Assembly (NCBI GenBank): GCA_963580285.1
Contig: OY757017.1
Coordinates: forward strand, 13,590,538 to 13,654,537
From: Lucinisca nassula
Lineage: Eukaryota; Mollusca; Bivalvia; Lucinida; Lucinidae
DNA: 64,000 nt
Direction: 5' to 3'
Part shown: in pieces, positions 31,670 through 43,195 of the stretch
Numbering within the stretch: the first letter of the stretch is position 1
Layout: every line of letters starts with the position of its first letter
The notes under the pieces: model-generated
Databases searched by the model: none
What the model saw: only the letters and a program-made list of their open reading frames with translations
What the model was told of the DNA's origin: nothing
Made by a program: the position numbers and the translations under genes

Positions 31670-31985
31670 TTCCCAATCATTGACTTATCTTCTATTTTAC
31701 TGGGGCCTGGAAAATAATTCGAGCCGGGGCACAGCATTTCCTACAATTAACATGTGCGCCCAACGAAGACTCAGATCGGCCTGTGTGTCTGCGCAGAGTC
31801 TTCGTTATGCGCTATAAGCATAGCTAAGGGCCCAAAGCTCCATTATGCAAGAAGAGAAGTCTCTGGTCAGACTATATGGATGCACAGGCTGATCTCATTC
31901 ATCGCCGAGTGCACATGTAGATTTGCTCATATGAAAGCTTTAACCCTTATTCCGCTCTATACGAAGGCAACGATCAGGGATCGAT
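31670..31985. other. Short hairpin repeat, otherwise unrecognised
   Basis: CGAAGACTCAGATCGGCC and CTGCGCAGAGTCTTCG form a hairpin at about 31760-31805. The rest shows nothing I can name. Confidence 0.4.
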
Positions 31986-32800
31986 GCAATTAACCAACAG
32001 CTCCCATCAGAGACATCAAAGTGAAAGAAAAACAAACATGAAATCACCAGACCCAAATGGAAACATAATCTTAACATAAACATAAACATGATCTTTGTTT
32101 TACTTCTACTTTACTATAAATAGCGGAAAGCCGAAAAATGACGGTTTCTTTCCCACAAAATACCCTACTGTTGCAAACAGTGTAATTCAAGATCAGATGG
32201 CTTCTAGATAAAGCAATCTGATCAGGATTTACAACGTTTTCATGCAGTTTGTGAATTAAATGAATGTATTATAACAGGTAATTTGATTGGTAGACTGTCA
32301 GAAATGGGTATGCCAAGATTCAGTTAAGGGATAAACCAAAGTGTGTCTTTGGCCCTTTCATTTAGCGGTATTGAATTGAAGGAAATGGTCATACAAGTAC
32401 CCCACACTTCCTTTCCAACACACCAAAGATAAAGATACACAAATATTGAGCAGATTATAAAAGGAATAAACCAACACAGAAGTATCGTCTTGACACGGTT
32501 GGAAAAAATATTTTCCGGGTCGGGGGCTTAACCCTTGTCCTGCTGAGCCCGGATATGCCTTATTTTCCAAACAATGAAGATCCAGATCAGATGGCTTCTG
32601 ACGAAGCCATCTGATCAGGATCTACATTGTTTGCCATTCAGATTGTGAATTTGTTGCAATAATTTGCATCAAGTAATCTGATTGGTTGATAATCGGTAGT
32701 AGGTGTGGCATATATGAATATTCAGCAGGACAAGGGTTAAATCGATTTTACGTGACCACAATCCTCACCCTTAGTTCTGCCATTCATTCAAACACTACTA
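31985..32800 (-). mobile_element. Degraded PLE tails interrupted by a TTAA MITE
   Basis: Minus-strand tail blocks at 31985-32165 (CAGCTCCCATCAGAGACATC) and again at about 32361-32527 plus 32741-32800 (ATCGATTTTACGTGACCACA). The second tail is split by the piggyBac-like MITE at 32528-32740, exactly at the TTAA of the sequence GGGCTTAAATCG found in intact tails. Confidence 0.65.
32528..32740. mobile_element. piggyBac-like MITE with readable TTAA target
   Basis: TTAACCCTTGTCCTGCTGA at the left and the near-exact inverse at the right (TTCAGCAGGACAAGGGTTAA). Internal hairpin: GATCAGATGGCTTCTG...GCCATCTGATCAGGATC. Intact PLE tails have one TTAA at this point and the interrupted copy has two, which fits piggyBac-type TTAA duplication. 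Confidence 0.85.
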
Positions 32801-33285
32801 CGGAGTCTAACTGCTGTTTTTCTTTTGTTCCAGAATTTCAGTGCGTCGTATCCTCATCGTTGTTTCATCTATGTGGTTGTTTGATTTTTTTATGTGTGTG
32901 TGTTACGGTCATGTTGCACAGATGAGTTAGGAGGCCTTCATGCGGACTGAACAAATTATTTGCCTAAATCGCGACGGAAGTAAGGGCGAGGATTGTGGCC
33001 ACGTAAAATCGATTTCAGCCCCCAGTGGAATAAGTTTCACTGACCATTCCACGACGGTTCTTCTGTCGCGGTTTATTTTTGTTATGGGTTTGTCTTTGAG
33101 TGTTTGTGTCGCTTATACTATTGTTGTGGATAGCCAATTGGCCATTTTGATGGAAAGCAATTGTCTTTTTGGCTTTCCGCTATTCATGTTTCCATTAAGG
33201 TCTGGTTGTTTTGCGTTTGTGTTTCTTTCATTTTGGTGTCTCTGATGGAAGCTTTGGGTTAATTGTATCGATTCCTGATCATTGC
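32800..33285 (+). mobile_element. PLE tail copy
   Basis: Plus-strand tail from GGAGTCTAACTGCTGTTTTT to GATTCCTGATCATTGCCTTC, with the CAGATGAGTTAGGAGGCC variant of the hammerhead-like block. No RT. Confidence 0.75.
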
Positions 33286-33740
33286 CTTCTCGTATGCTCG
33301 GCGAAGCTTACCAGTAAAATATTCGAAAAGCGCACGAGGAAGACTGAATGCTTTGCTGGGATGCGTACACTTTCAAACGCTTTTGCTGTGTGCATGATAA
33401 GTTCTGAATAGTTAGATGATGAACTTAGATCCTTTGAAAGCAAAGGATACGCCAAATAAACAAAAATAGCAGACTCGGTTATATTGAGTCTGTTCATGAC
33501 CAGTTCTGAAATGTGCATAAATCCAGATACCGTTTGGTATAAAACAAAGATTCCGATACCTTTGAAGGCCCTGTACACCTACCAAGCTATCGTTGATTTC
33601 AAATCTATCGCACTGTTTTCCGAAACTAGACACACGCATTTCCAGTTGATAGACTGGCTGTTAGGTAAATTTTGTATCGCATATGGAGACAAAAATGTCA
33701 GATTAGTTCGATGAAGACGGTTTGCATGGGCATAGTTGAG
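33286..33740. other. No feature recognised
   Basis: Open frames of 60-99 codons exist on both strands but overlap, lack motifs and are not repeated elsewhere. I do not call a gene. Confidence 0.4.
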
Positions 33741-33769
33741 CTACGGTTTTCCATCATTGAATAAAATAC

Positions 33770-34205
33770 ATTTATTTTATACTTAGCAGTGAAATCAATG
33801 CATATCTGAAACAAATAAAAGTGATATAAATGATATTTTCACAGTGTGAAAAATAACATGACCATGTTATTTCACAATAGCAGCCCGGACTACATTTCTC
33901 GCCAAAATTCATAAATGTTGTCTATAAAATAGTTCTGTAAAATACCTTGACAAGCACATTTTTGTACTGTAAAAATGCTGTTTCAAAATGGCGATCTGTT
34001 TTTTGTTTTGAAACTGACAATTGTGACGTCATAGCCAAGTCAAAAATTGTGACGTAAGATCCCGATTGATCAATTACAGTAAGTTTCCTAAAATATTGAA
34101 ATAAAAAGATAAATTACATTTTTTTTTCGATAAATATCAAAATGCACTCGTGAAAATTCTGATGTTTTCAACACACGAGATGAAATATTTTAGGCAGTAA
34201 ATATC
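33770..34205 (-). mobile_element. MITE H copy 1
   Basis: Contains AACATGACCATGTTATTTCA (hairpin), AGCAGCCCGGACTACATTTC, CAAGTCAAAAATTGTGACGT and TTCAACACACGAGATGAAAT. The same blocks occur in reverse order at 58555-59320. Confidence 0.75.
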
Positions 34206-34212
34206 CTCTATA

Positions 34213-34491
34213 CATCACGTGAACAAGTCCGTGAAATGAAGACCCCCCTAAACCCCAGTTTATATAGAGAAAACTGGGGTTTACGGGGGTCTTCATTATT
34301 TTTCTTATTTCTGCTCCAAGACATAGGTTGTGGGTACTCGTTAGAACCGCCTCAATGAGGCGGTTCTAACGAGCACACACAACCTATGTTATGAGCATTT
34401 ATAAGAAAAATATCAAGGATTTTCACCAGAAAAGTAGCCATTTTGGAGGTGTGAAAAATGCACTATATCGTACGGGTGAGTTATCGTAATG
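34213..34491 (+). mobile_element. MITE B copy
   Basis: CATCACGTGAACAAGTCCGT at the left and GAGTTATCGTAATG at the right, with a perfect central hairpin at about 34328-34385. Confidence 0.88.
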
Positions 34492-34617
34492 TATTATGTA
34501 TTTCAGCGGCTGATAGTGGCTGGCACCCACCAGTTCATATGGCTTCACCGTAATGGAAACCTCAAACGCTTCAGAAGAGAGACGAGGATGACAAAACAGA
34601 GACAGTTGTTTAAATAT

Positions 34618-34853
34618 GAGCCCCGCCAAGCGAATTTGGGTCTTCGAGCATTCCGTCATGACAAGTTTTAACTGCGCATGCCCAGCCATTCAGAAGGGCC
34701 AGGGATATGGCTTTTTGTCTGAAGGTTCCTCTTGATTCAATGCTTGTATGAGCGAGCAGCGAAGGTTCTGGCGAGACTGCGCGGATGCGCAGGCTCGTCT
34801 GAACCTTCGCTGCTCGCATAGGCGATAAGTACCAAAATCGCTTGGCGGGGCCC
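34618..34853. mobile_element. MITE I copy 2
   Basis: Termini GAGCCCCGCCAAGCGAATTT and GATTTTGG-type inverse ending CGCTTGGCGGGGCCC. Nearly identical to 27964-28203, including the GCGAGCAGCGAAGG hairpin. Confidence 0.88.
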
Positions 34854-34925
34854 ATATGATAAATGGCATGATAATCTTTAGAATCAAAATAACACAATAA
34901 GGAAAAGCAATTGTGTAGTATTGTC

Positions 34926-35238
34926 TTTGTTTGTTTGTTTGTTTGTTTGATTGGAGGTTTAACGTCCCCGTCAACACGGTAAAGGTAATTTTGGAGACAT
35001 TGCTTCCATTTGTTTGGAACTTTTACCCGATATTGAGATGATATGGCATCCCAAGCCCTGCCGCCCAATGAAACCAATAGTGTTTATAAGCCTGGACGGT
35101 CCGACTCGCACCGCTTTGCCTGGGCAGGCTTATTCCTTCTTAGCGGTTTACCAGTACTCGTGCATAGTCAGATTTAGCTCAGCGTGGAAGCATCATGGAG
35201 CCCAATCTATTTCTCCAAGCCCCGATGGGCGGGGGCAA
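34926..35238 (-). mobile_element. SINE B, full length
   Basis: (TTTG)n at the left, GAGGTTTAACGTCCCCGTCA, core with CCTGCCGCCCAATGAAACCA, and the 5' end CCGATGGGCGGGGGC at the right. About 310 bp; one of the better copies. Confidence 0.85.
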
Positions 35239-35242
35239 TATA

Positions 35243-35470
35243 TACAGTGAATTTCCGCTATAGAGTGAAGTTCAGCTATTAAGACCACCTAAAATTATGA
35301 CTTATTCTGCTTTGAATAGCTTATTTAGAATTATGCAGTTATGCTTTCTTCGTGTTTTCTGCACACAGTGTCCCCTGGGCATGGATAACCTTTGGGACTG
35401 TCCAAAAGTGGTCTTAAAGACCACTTTTGAACAGTCCCAAAGGTGGTCTTAATAAAGGAGTTTTGCTGTA
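35243..35470. mobile_element. MITE with pogo/Tigger-like ends
   Basis: TACAGTGAATTTCCGCTAT at the left; the right end is GGAGTTTTGCTGTA (inverse TACAGCAAAACTCC). The inner hairpin pairs TTTGGGACTGTCCAAAAGTG with its inverse around 35405. TA flanks fit the Tc1/mariner group. Confidence 0.75.
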
Positions 35471-35604
35471 TATATCTCTATCATGATGTCTTTTTATGGT
35501 ACAGTATTGATTTACTGACATAATGTGTTTCGTTTCCGGGAGCTGATATGCTATATCAAGCAGTTCAAGTTCCGGTACTGAACCCAAATACAGCGCTTCC
35601 GTTT

Positions 35605-36240
35605 CTATATGTGCTTAATAAAATACTACGCAAAGCCTTTTTCAAAATTTTATAGACGTCATTCTGATTTAATTACAAAATTCAATATTGGACTTGAATT
35701 TCATCTACAACAAGGTCTATCGGATTCCGAATTTCATCACGTGAACAAGTCCGTGAAATGAAGACCCCCCTATACCCCTCTTTATATAGAGAAAACTGGG
35801 GTTTAAGGGGGTATATATTATTTTTCTTATTTTTGCTCCAAGACATAGGTTGTGGGTACTCGTTAGAACCGCCTCAATAAGGCGGTTCTAACGAGCACCC
35901 ACAACCTATGTTTGCAGTATCTGTAAGAAAAATATTACGGATTTTCATCAGAAAAATGACCATTTTGGAGGTGTAAAAAATGACTAAGTTGCACGGGTGT
36001 GTTATCGTAATGTTTATGGTGACTTAGTATATAAATTCAGAAAAATATATAACCGCAATAACCTCAGCACCCAATTTCGTAATATCATTCTTCGATATAA
36101 AAAGATTGGGTACAACACAAATGTTATACGACAGGCTGCATGCATGGTAGTTCACCCAATCACGGTTGACAGCTTTGCTTCTCCCTTTAATTGCACGCCG
36201 GTGGGTCAGGCCTCAGACTCTATGACGGTTCCAGCGTAAA
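35605..36240 (+). pseudogene. PLE-like RT fragment split by MITE B
   Basis: 35605-35733 encodes the segment FSKFYRRHSDLI-like through the LQQGLS block. The frame then resumes at 36013 (YGDLVYKFRKIYNRNNLS, then ASDSMTVPA) after a MITE B copy inserted at 35734-36012. The N-terminal RT is missing. The PLE tail follows without a break. Confidence 0.75.
35734..36012 (+). mobile_element. MITE B copy with readable insertion site
   Basis: CATCACGTGAACAAGTCCGT to GTGTTATCGTAATG, with central hairpin at about 35850-35905. The uninterrupted homologue (62110-62135, minus) reads GAATTTTATGG; here GAATTT and TTTATGG flank the MITE, so two T residues are duplicated. This defines the ends of the family as CATYACG. 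Confidence 0.88.
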
Positions 36241-36830
36241 GGCTTACTGAGAATTAGGGCAATCTAATTCAATGTAACGTTGGTTGGTGCCTGATACTCT
36301 GTCTCTGGTTGGGCCAATCGGAGTCTAACTGTTGGTTTTCTTTTGCTCCGGTATTTCGGTGATTTCTTGCTGTCGAGTCCTCACCGTTGTTTCATGTCTG
36401 TGGTAGTTTGAATTTTTGTGTTCACGGAGATGTTGCACTGATGAGTTAGGAGGCCTTCATGCGGACTGAGCAAATTATTTGTCTAAATCGCGACGGAAGT
36501 AAGGGCGAGGATTGTGGCCACGTAAAATCGATTTAAGTCCCCCAGTGGAATTCGTTTCCGCTGACCGTTCCAAGGCGGTTCTTTTGTCGCGGTTTATTTT
36601 TTGTTATGGTTTGTCTTTGGGTGTTTGTGTAGATTGTGTTGTTTTATTTTGGGCAGCCTATTGGCCATTTTGTGGGAAAGTGACTGTCCTTTTGGCTTTC
36701 TGCTGTTGATGTTTCCATTGGGGTCTGTTGTTTCGTGTTTGTGTTTCTTTCCCTTTGGTGTCTCTGATGGGAGCTGTGGGTTAATTGTATCGATTCCTGA
36801 TCATTTTCTCCACTTCTATTAAGACCAAAC
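36240..36830 (+). mobile_element. PLE tail copy
   Basis: Complete tail in normal order, from the conserved GGCCTCAGACTCTATGACGG through GCGAGGATTGTGGCCACG to CTCCACTTCTATTAAG. Confidence 0.8.
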
Positions 36831-37054
36831 ATGACAGAACTGGGATGAACATCGGTCGTCGAAAAAGTTTATAATATATATACGAAAACGAAAACAACTC
36901 AACAGTTTCCTTTAATAGTAAAAAGAAAAAAAATAACAGATCATTATAGTTCTATATCGCTCACCTGAGCAGATTAAAAGTTTCAGGAAGTTCCAATTTC
37001 CAACGGAGTATGCTGATGACAAGGTCAAAACAGGCATTATCAGCATTCAATTAG

Positions 37055-37432
37055 GGGATAACTGTATTGAAAATTGTCATTTGGGGAGGTAAATCGATGG
37101 TTTTACGGTCGGAAAATTCGTTTTACGGCGACGCGTCAGCGGAGCCGTAAAACGGAATTTGCGACCGTAAAACCGACGATTTACCTCCCCAAATGACAAA
37201 TTTCAATATAGTTATCCCCATTCTAATGCACACATTCACTTGTTTTGTGAAAAAAGAGAGTTGTTTTTGCCCTAAACGGCCAGTGTAGTAAGCTGCGTAA
37301 AACCAAAAACCAACCAATAAAAAGCGACGTTACATGATGACGTCTGATTTCCGACAGTATATCGCAGGATATACTGTCGCAAATTTTTGACGTTATCCAA
37401 TCAAACGTCGCGTTACATGCGCAAGTGCATTA
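37055..37432. mobile_element. MITE J copy 2
   Basis: TTAGGGGATAACTGTATTG at the left and GTGCATTAGAAT at the right, with the same ACGG palindrome around CGGCGACGCG as at 20588. Inserted in the outer 160-bp array. Confidence 0.8.
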
Positions 37433-38089
37433 GAATAGGACGTAACTCTATGAAAGATATGCAGACATCAGTTTACATACTCATTCGAACTTTCATTCCC
37501 AACTTACTTATATGCCAGTTTCAGGAAGATTTGATCAAAACTAAAGGACTTATGATGATGACAAGGTACCAAATTGGCATTTTTGGCAAATAAGGGGACT
37601 TAACTCTATGAGTAATCTGCCAATACCGTTAGTTTGCAAACACATTCAAGCTTTTAGCTCTAACTTACTTATATGTAAGTTTCAGGAATTTCCTTTCAAA
37701 ACTTAAGAGCTTATGATGCTGACAATGTCAAAAATGGACATTTTCAGCAATCAAAGGGACATAACTCTATGATAAATACGCCGACCTCACCAGTTTTTGA
37801 ACTTATCCGACGCGGCTTTTATCCTTGACTTATGTACTTGTAAGTTTCAAGAAGATTCTATCAAAACTGAAGGGGCTACGGTGATGACAAGATCAAAAAC
37901 AGGCATTTTCTGCAAACAAAATGACGTGACTCTATGATAAACAAAGCATCGCATGTGATACAAATCCCCTTGCAGAAGACTACTTCATGTGTGGAAAACC
38001 CTGAACTGGCAAAAGTCCAACTTGCTTGGGATATTATCATTTACAATATTTGTGTTAAGTTTTACTAAAATCCATCAATAAATGTAGGC

Positions 38090-38416
38090 CATCAGGAAAA
38101 CACGCCTATATTATTTTAATCCCCTTAAACCCCTTTACATAGAGCAAAACTATTGTTTACATGAATATACATTATTTCTCTTACTTCTGCTCAAAAAAAA
38201 TAGATTGTGGGTATTCGTTAGAACCGCCTCGATCTGCTCAAAAACATAGATTGTGGGTATTCGTTAGAACCGCCTTATCGAGGCGGTTCTAACGAGTAAC
38301 CACCATCTATGTTTTGGGCAGAAATATGAAAAATATCGGTATATTTATCGAAAATTTATTTTTTTTTTTTTGGTGGCAAAATTCTCAGTATACTGAAATA
38401 GGCGTGTTTTCCTAAT
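38090..38416 (+). mobile_element. MITE A copy with duplicated hairpin arm
   Basis: CATCAGGAAAACACGCC at the left and GGCGTGTTTTCCTAAT at the right. The left hairpin arm (ATTGTGGGTATTCGTTAGAA) occurs twice in tandem (about 38203 and 38249), the right arm once. Confidence 0.85.
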
Positions 38417-41400
38417 CTCTAGAGTGATGACATTGTGTTTTTTTTTTTCAATAATAACCATAGTGACCCTGACCTTGAGCATAGGACACTAAAAGTCGAA
38501 CTGGCTCGGGATATAATCATTTCCAACATTTGTGTAATGTCATAGCAAAATTCATCAATAAATGTAGGCATAAGATAAAATGTTTTTCTAAGAATAGCCA
38601 CAGTGACCCTGACCTTGACCTCAGGATCCTGAAAGTCGAAGTTGCTTGAGATATTATCATATTCAATATTTGTGAGAAGTTATTTTAAAATCTATTAATA
38701 AATGAAGGCACTAGAGTGGTGAAAATGCTTTTCTAGAAATTGCCACAGTGACCATGACCTTGAGCGGAGGACCCTGAAAGTCAAACTCACTCGAGATATT
38801 ACCATACCAAACATTTGTGTAAAGTTATATTAACAGCTATCAATAAACCAGTGCTTCAGCTGAAGTGCACGACCCGCCGGATGCTTTTAGCTTTATGAGT
38901 GTTACCATATATGGGTATGGCGGCCATTTTGGTCATGTGACCTGGACCTAAAACGGTTTACCCAATAAATGCGCCTTATCGTAAGGAGCAAAAATATATC
39001 TTATACTTTAGTACTGTATTCTGAATCGTTTGCAGGATAAAATGCATTCTCACTTTTCCAATACAAAAGCATATGTGTCAAAGTTTGACCTAGGCACAAA
39101 GAAGGTCAATGTCAACCCAGGGTCACCATTTTAGCAATTTATGATGGGCCTACGTCCCAGATGCTATTTATCAAGTTTCGTGGAAATCTGCCCAGTGGTT
39201 CTGGAGAAGACTATTTTTGAAGGGTTTTTACCATATATGGCTTGGCGGCCATTTGGTCATGTGACCTGGACCCCATGAGCAAATTTTGGTTTCCCCTATC
39301 CCATAGAGGCTCCATATGAAATTTGACTTCAGTCGGCCCAACGGTTTCCGAGGAGAAGCAGTTCGAAAATGTTCACACTTTTCGCCTCGGCGAGGCTATA
39401 CTAAATGGAATGTAATATTTCGCAAGTTCATTGGTAAGATCTCATTGATATATATCAGTATGCCAAAAATTGTTTAAATATTCCAAGCGGTTAAGTCACT
39501 ATCACCAATTTTCACAAACGGGCTACGGACGGACAGACAGACAGACCATATATGGCTTGGCGGCCATTTTGGTAATGTGACCTGGACCCCATGAGCAAAT
39601 TTTGGTTTCCCCCATCCCATAGAGGCTTCATATGAAATTTGACTTCAATCGGTTCAAAGGTTTCCGAGAAGCAGTTCGAAAATGTTCACATTTTTCGCCT
39701 CGGCGAGGCTATACTAAATGGAATGTAATATTTCGCAAGTTCATTGGTAAGATCTCATTGATATATATCAGTATGCCAAAAATTGTTTAAATATTCCAAG
39801 CGGTTAAGTCACTATCACCAATTTTCACAAACGGGTTACGGACAGACAGACAGACGGACCATATATGGCTTGGCGGCCATTTTGGTCATATGACCTGGAC
39901 CCCATGAGCAAAGTTTGGTTTCCCCCATCCCATAGAGGCTTCATATGAAATTTGATTTCAATCGGCCCAACGGTTTCCGAGGAGAAGCAGTTCGAAAATT
40001 TTCACATTTTTCGCCTCGGTGAGGCTATTCTAAATGTAATGTAATATTTCAAAAGTTCATTGGTTAGATCTCATAGACATCTATCAGTATGCCAAAAATA
40101 TTGTTAAAATATTCCAAGCGGTTAAGTCACTATCACCAATTTTCACAAACGCGTTACGGACGGACCCAAAGAAGATCAAGGTCAACCCAGGGTCACCATT
40201 TTAGCAATTTATGATGGGCCTACGTCCCAGATGCTATTTTGGCCATTTTGGTCATGTGAACTGGACCCCATCAGCAAATTTTGGTTTCCCTATCCCATAG
40301 AGGCTCCATATGAAATTTGACTTCAATCGGCCAAACGGTTTCCGAGGAGAAGCAGTTCGAAAATTTTCACATTTTTCGCCTCGGCGAGGCTATACTAAAT
40401 GGAATGTAATATTTCGCAAGTTCATTGGTTAGATCTCATTGATATCTATGAGTTTGCCAAAAATTGTTTAAATATTCCTAGCGGTTAAGTCACTATCACC
40501 AATTTTCACAAACGGGTTACGGACGGACAGACAGACATACTATATATGGCTTGGCGGCCATTTTGTTCATGTGACCTGGACCCCATGAGCAAAGTTTGGT
40601 TCCTCCCATCCCATAGAGGCTCCATATGAAATTTGATTTCAATCGGCCCAGCGGTTTTCGAGGAGAAGCAGTTCGAAAATGTTCACATTTTTCGCCTCGG
40701 CGAGGCTATACTAAATGGAATGTAATATTTTCAACTTTATTGGTTAGATCTTATTGTTATCTATCAGTATGCCAAAAATTGTTGAAATATTCCAAGCGGT
40801 TAAGTCACTATCACCAATTCTCACAAACGGGTTACGGACGGACGGATAGACTGACAGACTGACAGAATAACTGAATGACAAAATGACACGGTGATTTTAG
40901 GGCACTCTTAGAAATCAACCGACTTCAGACGGTTGCTTTTTCTGCGGGACGTGCAATGTAGGCGCTAGAGCGATGACGTTTTTCTAAAAATAGCGACCGT
41001 GACCTTGACCTTGAGGCCATGTCCCTGAATGTCGGACTTGCTCGAGATATTATCATTTCTAACATTTGTGTAAAATAACATTCAAATCCATCGATAAATG
41101 TAGGCGCCAGAGCAATGACAAAGTTATTCTGAAAATAGCCATAGTGAATCTGATCATGACCTCAGGAACCTGAAAGTAGAACTAGCTTGAGATATTGTCA
41201 CAAGGAACATTTGTGTGAAGTTATATTGAAATCGTCAAGAAATGTAGTCGCTAGAGCGATAACAAAGTTTTTCTGAAAATAGCCACAGTGACCTTGACAT
41301 AAGGACCATTGTGTGAAGTAATATTGAAATCGGCGAAGACATGTATGCACTAGAGCGATGACAAGTTTTTCTGAAAATAGCCACAGTGACCTTGACCTTG

Positions 41401-41865
41401 AGACCACGACCTTGAAAGTCGAACTCACTTGAGATATTGTCATACGAAACATTTGTGTGAAATGATATTGAAATCGGTCGAGAAATGTAGGCGCTAGAGC
41501 GATGGCACTTTTTTTTTTTCTAAAATAGTCACAGTGATCTTGACCTTAAGGCCACGACCTTGAAAGTCAAACTCGCTTGAGATATTGTCATGAGGAACAT
41601 TTGTGTGAAGTTATATTGAAATCGGTGGAGAAAATGTAGGTGCTAGAGCGATGTCAATGTTGTTTTTTTTCTAAAAATAGGCACACGGACCTTGGCCTTG
41701 CGGCCACGACCTTAAAAATCGAACTCGCTCGAGATATTGACATAAGGAACATTTGTGTGAAGTTATATTGAAATCAGTGAAGAAATGTAGGCACTGGAGT
41801 GATGACAAAGTTTTTCTAAAAATAGGCCCAGTGGCCTTAACCTTAAGGCCACCACCTTGATTTTT

Positions 41866-42098
41866 GTTTGTTTGGATTGGAGTTTAACGGCCCAGTCAAC
41901 ACTATTTAGGTCATTTTTGAGCCGGTCAGTTTACCTATCCACACTTTCCTGGGCAGGCTTTTACGTAAGCGGTTAACCAGTACAGTGCACATTCTTTCGC
42001 CAGAAACTGACAACTGCCCTTCTTGAATCAGCGGAAGGGAGAGAATGACCGTAGAAAAGATTTCATGATCAATCTCCACGAAAGAATGTTGAATGGCA
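41866..42098 (-). mobile_element. SINE A, head-less copy
   Basis: Minus strand: 3' end at the left (TTGGAGTTTAACGGCCCAGT), body with CATTCTTTCGCCAGAAACTG; the tRNA-like head is missing. Inserted in the 130-bp array. Confidence 0.8.
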
Positions 42099-42621
42099 AC
42101 ACACGCTCGAGGTATTGTCATAAGGAAAATTTGTGTGAATTTATAATGAAATCGGTGAAGAGATGTAGGCGCTAGCGTGATGACAATGTTTTTCTAAAAA
42201 TAGCCACACTGACCTTGAACTTGAGGCCACGACTTTGAAAGTCTATCTTTTATACGAGATATTGTCATAAGGAATATTTGTGTGAAGTTATATTGAAATT
42301 GGCTGAGAAATGTAGGCGCTAGAGCGATGACAAAAAGTACGTAGGGACGTAGGTACGTACCAGACAAACATATGCATTTTCTGAAATCAAGGGGGACATA
42401 ACACTCTGAAATATAGGCCAACTTCACCAATTTTTAAACTCTGCCGAGGGTTTATCCCTTGCTTACATGTGTGTTTCAAGAAGATTTGATGAAGACTGAA
42501 GGGGCTACAGTGATGACAAGGTCAAAAATAGGCATTTTCAGCAATCAAGGGGACGTAACTCTATGATGGATAGGCCGACCTAACCAGTATTTGAACTCAT
42601 TCGAGCTTTTTTCCCTGATTC

Positions 42622-42860
42622 ACTGATCGTTCCAAGGTGGTTCTTCTGTCGCCGTTTATTTTTTGTTGTGGTTTGTCTTTGAGTGTGTGTATCGCTTATA
42701 TCTTTAGTTTTGGACAGCAAATCCGCCATTTTGTGGGAAAGTAACTGTCCTCTTGTTTTTCTGCTATGGATGTTTTTATTAGGATCTAGTTATTTTATGT
42801 TTGTGTTTCTTTCCCTTTTGTGTCTTGGATGGGAGCTGTGGGTTAATTGTATCGATTCCT
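42622..42860 (+). mobile_element. PLE tail fragment
   Basis: From CTGATCGTTCCAAGGTGG to ATTGTATCGATTCCTG. RT and the first half of the tail are absent. A remnant of the shared MITE hairpin arm follows at about 42868-42898. Confidence 0.7.
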
Positions 42861-42902
42861 GTTAATTTAAGGCGTTTCTACTGAGTGCCCACAATCAATG
42901 TT

Positions 42903-43195
42903 GCGCCCGCCCATCGGGGCTTGGAGAAATAGATTGGGCTGCATGAGCTGAAACCGACCGCACATGAGTACTGGTAACCCACTTAGAAGGTCTAAGCCTG
43001 CCCAGCAAAGTGGTGCGAGTCGGCCCATCCATGCATATTAACCCTATTGGTTTCATTGGACGGCAGGGATTGAGATGTCATTTCATCTCAATGTCGGGTA
43101 AAAGTCCCATAAAATTGGAAGTAACGTCTCAAAAATGACCCAAATAGTGTTGACGGGGACGAAAAACCTCCAATCAAACAAACAAAACAAAACGC
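42903..43195 (+). mobile_element. SINE B, near full length
   Basis: Sense copy: CGCCCATCGGGGCTTGGAG at the left, GAGTACTGGTAACCCACTTA, core GGACGGCAGGGATTGAGA, and a (CAAA)n tail at the right. Confidence 0.85.

Larger units (their letters stand above)
36960..42620 (+). repeat. 5.6 kb nest of three tandem arrays
   Basis: Outer array of about 155-170-bp units (36960-38060 and again 42370-42620) with GACGTAACTCTATGA and TGATGACAAGGTCAAAA. Inside it is an array of about 130-150-bp units (38430-38840 and 40950-42340) with GTGACCTTGACCTTGAGG and GAACATTTGTGTGAAGTTAT. Inside that is an array of about 315-bp units (38850-40870) with TTGGCGGCCATTTTGGTCAT, TTTTCGCCTCGGCGAGGC and ACGGACGGACAGACAGAC. 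MITE J, MITE A and a SINE A copy are inserted. Short open frames are repeat artefacts. Confidence 0.8.

Noticed and set aside
39200..40870. CRISPR-like or coding repeat array
   Set aside because: Units are about 315 bp without distinct short repeats and spacers, and the genome is animal. It is an ordinary tandem array.
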